33,321 bases of DNA from DATATV01 sp035551355 (GTDB lineage Bacteria > Actinomycetota > Actinomycetes > Mycobacteriales > Pseudonocardiaceae): assembly GCA_035551355.1 (NCBI GenBank), contig DASZNF010000036.1, forward strand, positions 1 through 33,321, read 5' to 3'. Numbering within the stretch: position 1 is the first letter of the stretch; every line of letters starts with the position of its first letter. A program made the translations under genes and the position numbers. The notes under the pieces are model-generated. The model was given only the letters and a program-made list of their open reading frames with translations. It searched no databases and was not told where the DNA came from. Positions 1 through 6,390 of the stretch are shown here, piece after piece.

Positions 1-124
1 CAACCACTCACGCTCATCGGCACGCAGCACCACCGACGGCAACGACGACTTCGACACCACACGTCCTCACGGCAGACACAGGAACACTGCCGCTCCCCAC
101 TACCACACCACAACCGAATCTTAG
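1..124 (+). other. Left-edge DNA with an open frame that could be the tail of a truncated gene
   Basis: Reading frame 2 is open from the window edge to a TAG at 122-124 (40 codons). Its third positions are more GC-rich than those of the other two plus frames, so this could be the C-terminus of a gene entering from the left. The encoded tail is rich in His, Thr, Arg and Ser and I recognise no family. The other plus frames are also open over most of this stretch, and the base composition (C-rich, G-poor on the plus strand) differs from the neighbouring DNA. It may equally be non-coding sequence beyond the end of the sortase operon. Confidence 0.2.
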
Positions 125-137
125 CGGCGACACACTA

Positions 138-749
138 CTAGTGCAACGTGGCGTAGACGATGACGTTGTCCTCGTAGCTGTGCGCGCTGTGGTCGAAAAC
201 ACCACCGCAGGTGATCAACCGCAGTTCCGCGTCGGAGGTGTCGCCGTAGACGGCGTCGGCCGGGAACTCGCTCTTGGCGATCTCCTGGGTGCGGGTCACC
301 ACGAACGTCGCGGTGCTGCCGTCCTGTCTGGACACCAGCACCTGATCACCGGCCCTGACCTCGTGCAGCCGGAAGAAAATGCCCTCCTGTTTGTCGCCGT
401 CGACGTGACCGAGAATCACCGACGGGCCGATTTCACCTGGGGTCGGGCTGTATTCGTACCAGCCGGCCTGCATCGGCGTGCTGACCGGCGGGAGCTGCAC
501 GGTCTTGTCCGGGTTGAGGCCCAGCTGAACGAGGCTGGACTGCGCCTCGATACTGGGAATGCGCACCGAGACCGGGGTCGAACGCGGCAACGATGGGGAC
601 GCGGGCGCGCCGCTGGACGCGCCCGCCGCCACCACCGATGTGTCCACTGTGGAGTGTTGTGGCGTGGTTGCGTTCCCCGAGCCGCAACCCGCGACCAGCA
701 GGGCCAACCCGACCCAGACGATCCACAGTGGACGCATCAGACGACGCAT
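138..749 (-). CDS. Class F sortase, predicted lipoprotein
   Basis: Exported transpeptidase of 203 aa. Sortases cut a C-terminal sorting motif with a Cys and join the product to an amine nucleophile outside the membrane. Residues 1-22 form a signal peptide ending in a lipobox (L-V-A-G-C22), so the enzyme is probably held by a lipid rather than by the more usual N-terminal membrane helix. A Ser/Thr/Ala/Pro linker follows to about residue 58, then the sortase barrel. The catalytic His is H115 in the GHVDG stretch and the Cys is C181 in LITCGG. The usual Arg near the last strand is not obvious: the segment reads SYEDNVIVYA. The ATG at 749 was chosen because the signal peptide begins there; the open frame continues upstream to 1166 but is not protein-like. 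It lies 5 bp after the small APETG-protein gene, so the two are almost certainly one transcript and functionally linked. Confidence 0.88.
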   Translation of the reverse strand: MRRLMRPLWIVWVGLALLVAGCGSGNATTPQHSTVDTSVVAAGASSGAPASPSLPRSTPVSVRIPSIEAQSSLVQLGLNPDKTVQLPPVSTPMQAGWYEYSPTPGEIGPSVILGHVDGDKQEGIFFRLHEVRAGDQVLVSRQDGSTATFVVTRTQEIAKSEFPADAVYGDTSDAELRLITCGGVFDHSAHSYEDNVIVYATLH

Positions 750-754
750 GCTGT

Positions 755-1057
755 TCAGCCCCAGGTGCTCACGATCGAGGCCAGCGCGCCGCCGCCGGTC
801 TCCGGTGCGCCCTGCGGCCGCACCGAAACGCCACCGCTGCGCGGCGACGTGGTCGTGGCCTGCGCAGACGGAGCGGCGGTGGTTTCGCGGGTCGGGGCGG
901 GCGTGACCGAGGGCGCCTGGGTCGCGGTCGGGGCCGCGCCGTCCACCGTGGGCGAGGGCGCCGGGGTGACCGACGCCGCATTTCCCGTGGTGGTCAGCAA
1001 TCCGCCGCCGAGCAGCGCGGCGAATCCCGCGGCCACGATGATCCGGGTGAGCTTCAC
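755..1057 (-). CDS. Small secreted Ser/Thr/Pro-rich protein with C-terminal APETG motif
   Basis: A 100-aa protein with a signal peptide (about residues 1-28, hydrophobic core IIVAAGFAALLGGGLL), a low-complexity Thr/Ala/Pro/Ser stretch, then VRPQGAPETGGG and only ten more residues. APETG resembles the LPXTG sorting motif, but the hydrophobic helix and positively charged tail that normally follow are absent. The GTG start at 1057 is preceded by a strong AAGGAG ribosome site. The sortase gene starts 5 bp after its stop codon, which makes this protein the best candidate substrate or partner of that sortase. A second, frameshifted gene with the same layout and motif lies just upstream (1248-1612). 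The link to the sortase is inference from position and motif; I know no experimental function for such proteins. Confidence 0.8.
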   Translation of the reverse strand: MKLTRIIVAAGFAALLGGGLLTTTGNAASVTPAPSPTVDGAAPTATQAPSVTPAPTRETTAAPSAQATTTSPRSGGVSVRPQGAPETGGGALASIVSTWG

Positions 1058-1187
1058 TGGATATCTCCTTCCAATTCACGGACGACCCGTATACGCGGAA
1101 GGAGATCTTCGGGTTGCATCCGGTCGAGGCAATTTTTCCGGACCGGCCGCGACGTGCGGCATTCACGTGAAGCCCCCGGAACGAAGC

Positions 1188-1237
1188 GAAGAAAAGGTGG
1201 TGGGGGCCGGCTCCCCCCTGACGAGTCGGCCCCCACC
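1188..1237 (-). terminator. Rho-independent terminator, minus strand
   Basis: Perfect 11-bp inverted repeat (arms 1199-1209 and 1227-1237, 17-nt loop). On the minus strand it is followed by CCTTTTCTTC, a U-rich tract. It lies 11 bp after a TGA at 1248-1250, so it most likely ends the transcript of the decayed APETG-protein paralogue and separates it from the intact gene at 755-1057. Confidence 0.7.
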
Positions 1238-1247
1238 GATGGGATCG

Positions 1248-1612
1248 TCACGCCCGGCCGAGCCGGACCGACGATGCTTTCCGTCCACAATGGACTATAA
1301 TGGAAACGTTGGTGCGCAGCGTGTTGTGCGGAATCAGTGCCAGGAACCCACCCGGCGGCCTCCCCGCCGCCGGTCTCCGGCGCCCCCTGCGGCCGCACGA
1401 TCACCTCCGGCGCGTGCTGAGCAGGCGCCGGAGTGCCGGTCTTCACCACCGGCAGGCACCTACTGGCCGAGGACCGGCTCGCGCTGGCCGGCGCCTCGCT
1501 GGTGGTCGGGTTGGTGCCGCTGCCGGCGGGCGGCGCGGACCTGGTGGTCGTCGTGGTCAGCGGACAGGGCGGCCACGGCCGAACCGACAACCCCCAGTCG
1601 TGTTCGGTTCAT
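1248..1612 (-). pseudogene. Frameshifted paralogue of the APETG-motif secreted protein
   Basis: The ATG at 1612 opens with MNRTRLGVVGSAVAALSA, which aligns with the signal peptide of the neighbouring gene (shared M-x-x-T-R and A-A-L positions). The frame then fails: the matching continuation (LTTTTTRSAPP, a Ser/Thr/Pro linker, then VIVRPQGAPETGGG) is in the next frame, shifted by one base near 1556-1560. The motif-coding DNA (1366-1398) matches 791-823 at 31 of 33 positions. After the motif the frame has no stop before the terminator, while the third frame ends at 1248-1250 just ahead of it, suggesting a second shift near the GGGG run. Either the gene has decayed or the assembly has indel errors. 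A GGGAG ribosome site lies 5 nt before the ATG. Confidence 0.55.
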
Positions 1613-1617
1613 TTCCA

Positions 1618-1659
1618 CTCCCCCAAGTGTGTGTTGTGCCCTGTACACACCTGGGGGAG
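1618..1659 (-). promoter_or_regulatory. Stem-loop between lpdA and the decayed secreted-protein gene
   Basis: Arms 1618-1632 and 1645-1659 pair over 15 positions with one mismatch around a 12-nt loop. The hairpin begins 29 bp after the lpdA stop and could end that transcript, though no U-run follows. On the minus strand its 3' arm contains the GGGGGAG that would be the ribosome binding site of the ATG at 1612, so folding would hide that site. Confidence 0.5.
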
Positions 1660-1688
1660 GGATTCGGTTGCCCGGTCGGACGACGAAT

Positions 1689-3092
1689 TCAGTCCAGATC
1701 GTCGTGGCGCATCAGCTGCCGGCCGGCCTCGGTGATGGAGCCGGACAGCGACGGGTAGACCGAGAAGGTCAGCGCCAGATGTTCCACGGTGAGCTGGTTC
1801 TGCACGGCCAGCGCGATTGGCAGGATCAGCTCGCTGGCGTTGGGTGCGACCACCACGCCGCCGATGACCACACCGGTGGCCGGGCGGCAGAAGAGTTTGA
1901 CGAAACCGCGGTGCAGCCCCTCCATCTTGGCCCGGGCGTTGGTGGCCAGCGGGAGCATGACGGTACGCGCGGGCACCTGGCCGGAGTCGATGGCGCTCTG
2001 GCTGATGCCCACGTTGGCGATTTCCGGATGGGTGAACACGTTGGCGGCCACGGTCTTGAGCTTGATCGGCGCGACCCCCTCGCCCAGCGCGTGCCACATG
2101 GCGATGCGGCCCTGCATCTGGGCGACCGAGGCGAGCATGAGCACGCCGGTGCAGTCGCCCGCGGCGTAGATGCCGGACACGCTGGTGCGGGAGACCCGGT
2201 CGACCGAGATGAACCCGCCGCGGCCGAGCTCGATGCCGACCCGCTCGAGACCGATGTCGGTGGTGTTGGGCACGGAGCCGACGGTCATCAGCGCGTGACT
2301 GGCCTCGATGGTGCGGCCGTCGGAGAGGTGGACCAGGACCCCGTCGCCGATGCGCTCGACCTTGTCCGCACGGACATGCTTGACCACGGTGGTGCCGCGC
2401 TCGGCGAACACGTCCTCCAGCACGGCGGCGGCGTCGGCGTCCTCGTAGGGCAGCACGCGGTCGCGGCTGGACACGAGGCTGACGTCCACGCCCATCTCGG
2501 TGTAGGCCGAGGCGAACTCGGCGCCGGTGACGCCGGAGCCGATGACCACCAGGTGCTCGGGCAGCTCGGGCAGGTCGTAGATCTGCCGCCAGGTGAGGAT
2601 GCGCTCGCCGTCGGGCTGGGCGCCGGGGATCACCCGCGGGTGGGCGCCGGTGGCGATCAGTGCGGCATCGGCCTCGATCTCCTCGGCCGAGCCGTCGGAC
2701 TTGGTGACCGACACCATGTGCCGGGCCAGCCCGGGCGCGTCGTCGCTGAACCGGGCGTACCCGTTGATCACCCGGACGCCCTCGCGCTGCACCCGAGAGC
2801 GGATGTCAGCCGATTGGGCCAGAGCGAGCCCCTTCACCCGTCCGTGGACCGCCGGGGTGTCGACCTCGGCCGTGGCGTTGTCGGTGCGGATGCCGAGTTC
2901 GTCGGCATTGCGGAAGGCGGAGCGGATACCGGCCGAGGCGATGAAGGTCTTGGAGGGGACGCAGTCGTAGAGCACGCACGCGCCGCCGAGGCCCTCGGGC
3001 TCGGCGATGGTGACATCGGCACCGTGCTGGGCCGCGACCAGTGCGGCCTCGTAGCCGGCCGGTCCCCCGCCCATGATGACGATGCGGGTCAC
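1689..3092 (-). CDS. lpdA: NAD(P)H-quinone / flavoprotein disulfide reductase family protein LpdA
   Basis: A 467-aa FAD- and NAD(P)-binding oxidoreductase of the pyridine nucleotide-disulfide reductase family, closest to mycobacterial LpdA (Rv3303c), a quinone reductase. Domains in order: FAD-binding Rossmann fold with GGGPAG at residues 8-13, a CxxxxC pair (C39 and C44, ending VPSK), NAD-binding domain with GSGVTGAEFASAY, a second FAD motif (GIYAAGDCTG), and a dimerisation domain. The C-terminal His-Glu dyad of true lipoamide dehydrogenases (HPTxSE) is replaced by YPSLSGSITEAG, which argues against dihydrolipoamide oxidation. GTG start at 3092 with GGAGGA upstream. In M. tuberculosis lpdA lies beside amidohydrolase, deoD, pmmB and upp genes, as in this window. 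Confidence 0.93.
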   Translation of the reverse strand: MTRIVIMGGGPAGYEAALVAAQHGADVTIAEPEGLGGACVLYDCVPSKTFIASAGIRSAFRNADELGIRTDNATAEVDTPAVHGRVKGLALAQSADIRSRVQREGVRVINGYARFSDDAPGLARHMVSVTKSDGSAEEIEADAALIATGAHPRVIPGAQPDGERILTWRQIYDLPELPEHLVVIGSGVTGAEFASAYTEMGVDVSLVSSRDRVLPYEDADAAAVLEDVFAERGTTVVKHVRADKVERIGDGVLVHLSDGRTIEASHALMTVGSVPNTTDIGLERVGIELGRGGFISVDRVSRTSVSGIYAAGDCTGVLMLASVAQMQGRIAMWHALGEGVAPIKLKTVAANVFTHPEIANVGISQSAIDSGQVPARTVMLPLATNARAKMEGLHRGFVKLFCRPATGVVIGGVVVAPNASELILPIALAVQNQLTVEHLALTFSVYPSLSGSITEAGRQLMRHDDLD

Positions 3093-3212
3093 GGCATCCT
3101 CCTCCGTTGTGGCGCCGGCGGTGTGGTGGGCCGTCGGCGGTCGGCTGCCGGCGGGTGTGTCGCCGACAGTTGTGTTGTGGTCCGGTCGCCTGCGGCGTGG
3201 TGCGTCGCCAGC

Positions 3213-3265
3213 GGTCGGGTCGCGTTGGTCGCGGTCGGGGTCGCGGTCGGGGTCGGGTCGCGGTC
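3213..3265. repeat. Short GGTCGCGGTCGGG tandem repeats
   Basis: Degenerate units of about 12 bp built from GGTCGCGG and GGTCGGG are repeated four to five times head to tail. The run is too short and too imperfect to be a CRISPR array or origin iteron set; replication slippage in non-coding DNA is the simplest source. Confidence 0.6.
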
Positions 3266-3657
3266 AGCCAGTCCGGGCCGGGTCTCCAGGCTCGGCCCGG
3301 ATCCCCGGCTCTGGTCCGGTCACCGGGCCCGGCCGGTTGACCAGCCCTGGCCAGGTACCGGTTTGGGTCGCGTCGCTGACCGTCTGGGTGACAGTCGGGA
3401 CGCCACGCTCACCTCGGGTCACCACGCCGTCACCCGGAGCGCCACACCCGGCCTTCCGCCGCGCGGCAGCTCGCGATTCCACACCGTACGCGGTGGTCGA
3501 CGGCCAGACCCACCCGACTACGACCGGCCGGGTCCGGGCAAGCCTTGATCACGACCGGCCGACGCCAGGACGCGTCTCGATCACGACACGAACGGAACCG
3601 AGCGCGCCGCGCGGGGCCGGGCGAGCGGCCGATCATGGTCGCGCCGGGCAGCTGTCC

Positions 3658-3691
3658 GGTGCTCGTGTTTGGTGCTCGTGTTTGGTGCTCG
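3658..3691. repeat. 13-bp minisatellite, 2.6 copies
   Basis: The unit GGTGCTCGTGTTT occurs twice perfectly in tandem (3658-3670, 3671-3683) and is followed by 8 bases of a third copy. Confidence 0.8.
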
Positions 3692-3757
3692 ACGCAGAGC
3701 CCGGCACGATCGCGCCGGCCGGCGCCCGGCGGAGAGCCCGCGAGATCACACCGGTTG

Positions 3758-3799
3758 CCCGTTCGACGACGGGCGGGTCGTTGCCCGTTGTCGAACGGG
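3758..3799. other. Long perfect hairpin in non-coding DNA
   Basis: Arms 3758-3774 and 3783-3799 pair over all 17 positions (one G-U) around an 8-nt loop. No U-run follows on either strand and no gene ends close by, so a simple terminator role is not clear. It could be a structured RNA, a protein binding site or a relic of a repeat element. Confidence 0.55.
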
Positions 3800-3990
3800 G
3801 CGGGCGGTTGATCTTTGCCGAGCGCAACCGTGATCAGCCGCACCCGCCTGTCGGGTCGATCAGCCGGCTGCGCCACGACCAGCACAAGATCGGCGCGCGG
3901 CCGGCCCTTCGAACAGCGCGGATGGGTGGTGGAGACCATTGCCCCCTTCGTGTGGGTCACAAGGTCCCAACTCCGGCCAGTTTGGGTCGC

Positions 3991-3996
3991 TAGGCT
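3991..3996 (+). promoter_or_regulatory. -10 box (TAGGCT) of a leaderless promoter
   Basis: TAGGCT ends 7 nt before the GTG at 4004 and there is no ribosome site, so transcription should start at or next to the start codon. Confidence 0.6.
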
Positions 3997-4003
3997 GTGG
4001 ATC

Positions 4004-4456
4004 GTGACGCTCTATGCCGCGTACGGGTCCAACATGGACCCGGCCCAGATGATGGAGCGAGCCCCGCACTCGCCAATGGCGGGCACCGGTTGGCTCGTCG
4101 GCTGGCGTCTGACGTTCGGCGCCGAGGATCTCACCTGGGAAGGTGCGCTCGCGACGATCGTCGAGGACCAAAAATCGCAGGTCTTCGCGGTGTTGTACGA
4201 CATGACGCCCGAAGACGAGTCCCGGCTCGACAGCTGGGAGGGCTCCGAGTTGGGCCTGCACAGGAAGATCCGGCTGCGGGTGCAGACCCTCGAAGGCTCG
4301 GTGCTCGCCTGGCTCTACGTGCTGGACGCCTACGAGGGCGGCCTGCCGTCCGCGCGATACCTGGGCGTGGTCGCCGAAGCGGCCGAATCCGCCGGCGCAC
4401 CCGCCGACTACGTGGACAACCTGCGCGGCCGACCCTGCGGCGGCATCGGCCCCTGA
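4004..4456 (+). CDS. Gamma-glutamylcyclotransferase family protein
   Basis: A 150-aa single-domain protein of the GGCT/AIG2-like fold. The N-terminal YAAYGSNMDP (residues 4-13) is the family's substrate-binding loop, and the stretch from AWLYVLDAYEGGLPS to the YL that follows fits the family pattern before a final Y-V-x-x-L. Relatives release 5-oxoproline from gamma-glutamyl amino acids, but the substrate here cannot be read from sequence. The GTG at 4004 is the right start: it places the motif at the N-terminus as in the family and follows a leaderless -10 box; the frame stays open to 3815 with no protein-like content. A gene of this type next to lpdA would match Rv3304 in mycobacteria, from memory. 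Confidence 0.87.
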   Translation: MTLYAAYGSNMDPAQMMERAPHSPMAGTGWLVGWRLTFGAEDLTWEGALATIVEDQKSQVFAVLYDMTPEDESRLDSWEGSELGLHRKIRLRVQTLEGSVLAWLYVLDAYEGGLPSARYLGVVAEAAESAGAPADYVDNLRGRPCGGIGP

Positions 4457-4530
4457 CCGACCGCCCGCGCGGCGACAGGGGCAGCCCGGCCAGCCCTGAC
4501 GTGACGGTGAACCCTGACCGCCCGCGCGCG

Positions 4531-4637
4531 TGGCGACAGGCCCCTCCGCGTGGCGACAGGCCTTCCCATGGCGGCAGTCCCCTCCCCATGGCGACAGGCC
4601 CCTCCCAGTTCCTCCGCCGGGCGGCAGTCCCCTCCGC
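4531..4637. repeat. Degenerate tandem array, about 20-bp period
   Basis: Units of TGGCGACAGG or TGGCGGCAGT followed by CCCCTCC begin at 4531, 4551, 4569 and 4589, with a related unit near 4619. The array fills the gap between the cyclotransferase gene and the reductase remnant. A similar word also occurs near 4471. Confidence 0.65.
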
Positions 4638-4680
4638 GGGACGGCATCGATTCCAGCCCCGGCACCGTCAGCGGCTCCGG

Positions 4681-4827
4681 CCGCCAGTCGTGCCTGTCGC
4701 GCCGGTCCTGCTGGGCGCGGGCATCCCGTTGCACGCCGGTTCCGCGCGGGATCGGATCGAGCTGGAGCCGGTGAGCTTGGACCGGTCCGGCGAGATCACG
4801 TCCCTGCGTTTCCGGGTGCGGAAGTAG
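4681..4827 (+). pseudogene. C-terminal remnant of a RibD_C / dihydrofolate reductase-like gene
   Basis: The frame ending at TAG 4825-4827 encodes a stretch with VAPVLLGAGIPLHAG, then RIELEPV, and ending SLRFRVRK. This is the usual C-terminus of small actinobacterial RibD_C-domain reductases (APVLLGAG, then a final LR(Y/F)RV). The upstream two-thirds of such a protein, including the NADPH-binding part, is missing: the same frame upstream runs through the tandem array and codes for low-complexity Arg/Pro sequence. I read it as a decayed gene whose 5' part was lost or overwritten by repeat expansion. It is only about 48 codons, so the assignment rests on one motif and the end. Confidence 0.5.
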
Positions 4828-4863
4828 CTCGGGCGTCGTTGCCGTTGCCGCCGTTGCCGCCAT

Positions 4864-4894
4864 GGTCGTGAGCCGTGGTCGTGAGCCGTGGTCG
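4864..4894. repeat. 13-bp minisatellite, 2.4 copies
   Basis: GGTCGTGAGCCGT occurs twice in perfect tandem (4864-4876, 4877-4889) plus 5 bases of a third copy. A GTTGCC/GCC triplet-like run precedes it at about 4838-4861. Confidence 0.75.
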
Positions 4895-4926
4895 GGTGGG
4901 TCGGGATTCGGTTGTGTGGGGGTTGC

Positions 4927-5820
4927 TCAGGCGGCGCACCTCCGTTCGTCGAATGCCGTGCGCAGGCGGGTGCACAGGTCGCGGGGATCGACCAGGTCCT
5001 CGGGGTCGGCGCGGAGCACGAGCCAGCCTCTTCGGCGCAGGTCGGCCTCTCCGACGACCTCCGCCGCCAAACGCCTGCGGCCCGTTGCTCCCTGGTAGCG
5101 GACGCCGACGTGCAGGTCGGGCCAGGCGAAGTCCAGTTGGGACAGCAACTGGCCGTCCGGATCACGCACCTCGTACTGGCAGGCCGGGCCGGGGAAGCCC
5201 GCGTCGACCATGGCCAGCACGGCCGCGCTTTCGGCCGCCGAGTTGGGCCGGCCGGTGGCCAGGGCGAGCAGGCGGTGGGCCTGGCGGGTGCCCCTGGGGT
5301 CCGGGCGGGCCTGGAGGTACTCGTGGATCGCGGACCGGAGGGCCGGGCGGTCGTGCGGCGGGGAGCGGCGCAGCGCCTGGTCGGCGCAGGCCAGTGCGGC
5401 CCGGCGCGCGGCCGTGCACAGGACTTCGCCGATGGCGGCGGGCAGGGTGACCACCCGGAGTTTCGCGATTGTTGTGACCTCCGTCTCGTTCGGGATGTTC
5501 TGGTGGACGACCAGGCCGTTGCGCGACCGGATGCGCTGGTCGTGAGGGACCGATACGTGGACCGGGAATCCGGCCACCGCGGTGCAGCCGTGCAGGGCGG
5601 CCGCGCTCGAGCCGACGACCACGGCGGACGGCCCGGCGAGCAGGAGCGCGCCGGCACAGCGGGTACGCAGATCCAGGGCGCGCGACCCGTCGAGTAAGAC
5701 GCCGCGACCGAAGGCGACCAGGTTGCCGCGCTCGATCGCGATGCGCAGGCGGTGATCGCCGATCGCGGCGCGAGCGGTCCGGTAGGTGAAGGCGCCGTGC
5801 AGGCCGTCGATGTCGTTCAT
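4927..5820 (-). CDS. AbiEi-like / DUF559-like protein with altered nuclease residues
   Basis: A 297-aa protein. The N-terminal part (about 1-130: an R-T-A-x-x-x-I helix, RGVLLDG, then SSAAALHG and a V-S-V-P-H-D strand) looks like the AbiEi antitoxin-type winged-helix and C-terminal fold common in actinobacteria. The last 80 residues (LDFAWPDLHVGVRYQG, then a helix ending RRRGWLVLRADPEDL) fit the Vsr/DUF559 PD-(D/E)xK nuclease fold. In relatives the core strand reads V-E-Y-D-G; here E is R and D is Q (V-R-Y-Q-G), so cleavage may be lost. ATG at 5820. No toxin partner is adjacent. Cellular role unknown; such genes are often single accessory genes. Confidence 0.65.
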   Translation of the reverse strand: MNDIDGLHGAFTYRTARAAIGDHRLRIAIERGNLVAFGRGVLLDGSRALDLRTRCAGALLLAGPSAVVVGSSAAALHGCTAVAGFPVHVSVPHDQRIRSRNGLVVHQNIPNETEVTTIAKLRVVTLPAAIGEVLCTAARRAALACADQALRRSPPHDRPALRSAIHEYLQARPDPRGTRQAHRLLALATGRPNSAAESAAVLAMVDAGFPGPACQYEVRDPDGQLLSQLDFAWPDLHVGVRYQGATGRRRLAAEVVGEADLRRRGWLVLRADPEDLVDPRDLCTRLRTAFDERRCAA

Positions 5821-6390
5821 GAGTCCAGCTTCGGCGGACTGGGGGCATTGTGGGGGCGGGGTGGGGGCGGCTGTGGACAGGTGCGTCGGCTGTGGACAGG
5901 TGGCGCCGGGGTGGGGGAAAATGTGCTAGTGCGCCGGGCGGGGACGGGGCATGTCCAGGCCCGCTTGTAGGGCATTCCGTCCCCATGGGGCGGGCGGTGG
6001 CCGGTTTGCGACGAGCGGTCGCGAAATACGAAGGGCGCGGGGAGCGCCTGGGGCCGGTTGCCGGGCGTCTCGATTGGCTGGTCGAGCCGACGAGCGGGTG
6101 ATCGGGATCGGCGTAGCGGTACGGGTCCTGAGCTGGGAAAAGTACGTTGGCCGGGCTGGTGCGCGGGCCCAATCGGCCGCCGATGGCCGGGCGCGGAAGC
6201 CACGGTGGGAGCGGCGGCTGGGTGCGACGAGCGTCAGGGAAGTCAGGCGGGTAACCGCGGCCGCGCGCTGGATGCCCGGAAGGCCGGGCACGGTAGCTGG
6301 GGGCCATCAGGGGCACGCGAGCGCCCAGGAAAAGCGCTCGGCCTGCGCAGAAGGCGGGGGTGCGCAGGCCGAGCGGGTCGTCGGGACCAG
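5821..6390. other. Non-coding stretch between the AbiEi-like gene and the amidohydrolase
   Basis: I see no credible gene. It contains a direct repeat of CGGCTGTGGACAGGTG with 20-bp spacing (about 5868-5904), G-rich runs near 5840-5870, and at its right end the amidohydrolase terminator. The long plus-strand frame through this region continues antisense to the amidohydrolase gene and is a by-product of it. Confidence 0.5.
6325..6375 (-). terminator. Strong terminator after the amidohydrolase gene
   Basis: A perfect 15-bp inverted repeat (arms 6335-6349 and 6361-6375, 11-nt loop). On the minus strand it is followed by CTTTTCC. It lies 140 bp beyond the amidohydrolase stop codon, with a tandem repeat array in between. 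Confidence 0.72.

Larger units (their letters stand above)
3093..3990. other. Gene-free, low-complexity region of about 0.9 kb
   Basis: No open frame here has a plausible product, ribosome site or family resemblance; the long frames are by-products of GC richness. What it holds: short direct repeats of GGTCGCGG type (3213-3265), a 13-bp minisatellite (3658-3691), a strong 17-bp hairpin (3758-3799), and repeated GATCACGAC words near 3547 and 3575. The last part carries the leaderless promoter of the cyclotransferase gene. Confidence 0.6.

Noticed and set aside
750..1166. N-terminal extension of the sortase to the upstream start at 1166
   Set aside because: It would overlap the whole small secreted-protein gene in another frame and would place the signal peptide and lipobox inside the protein.
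1054..1590. Single 178-aa frame containing the second APETG motif as an intact gene
   Set aside because: It lacks a signal peptide and ribosome site, reads straight through a strong terminator, and overlaps the start of the next gene. A frameshifted paralogue explains the data better.
141..3548. Very long plus-strand open frame (1135 aa)
   Set aside because: It runs antisense to the sortase, the small secreted proteins and lpdA, has no ribosome site and its protein is rich in His/Gly/Arg with no domain. It is a shadow of GC-rich minus-strand genes.
3430..3960. Minus-strand frame of 176 aa in the gene-free stretch
   Set aside because: No ribosome site, low-complexity composition, includes both arms of the hairpin, and no family resemblance.
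4531..4637. Possible CRISPR array
   Set aside because: Units are contiguous with no unique spacers of constant length, the period varies, and no cas genes are present.
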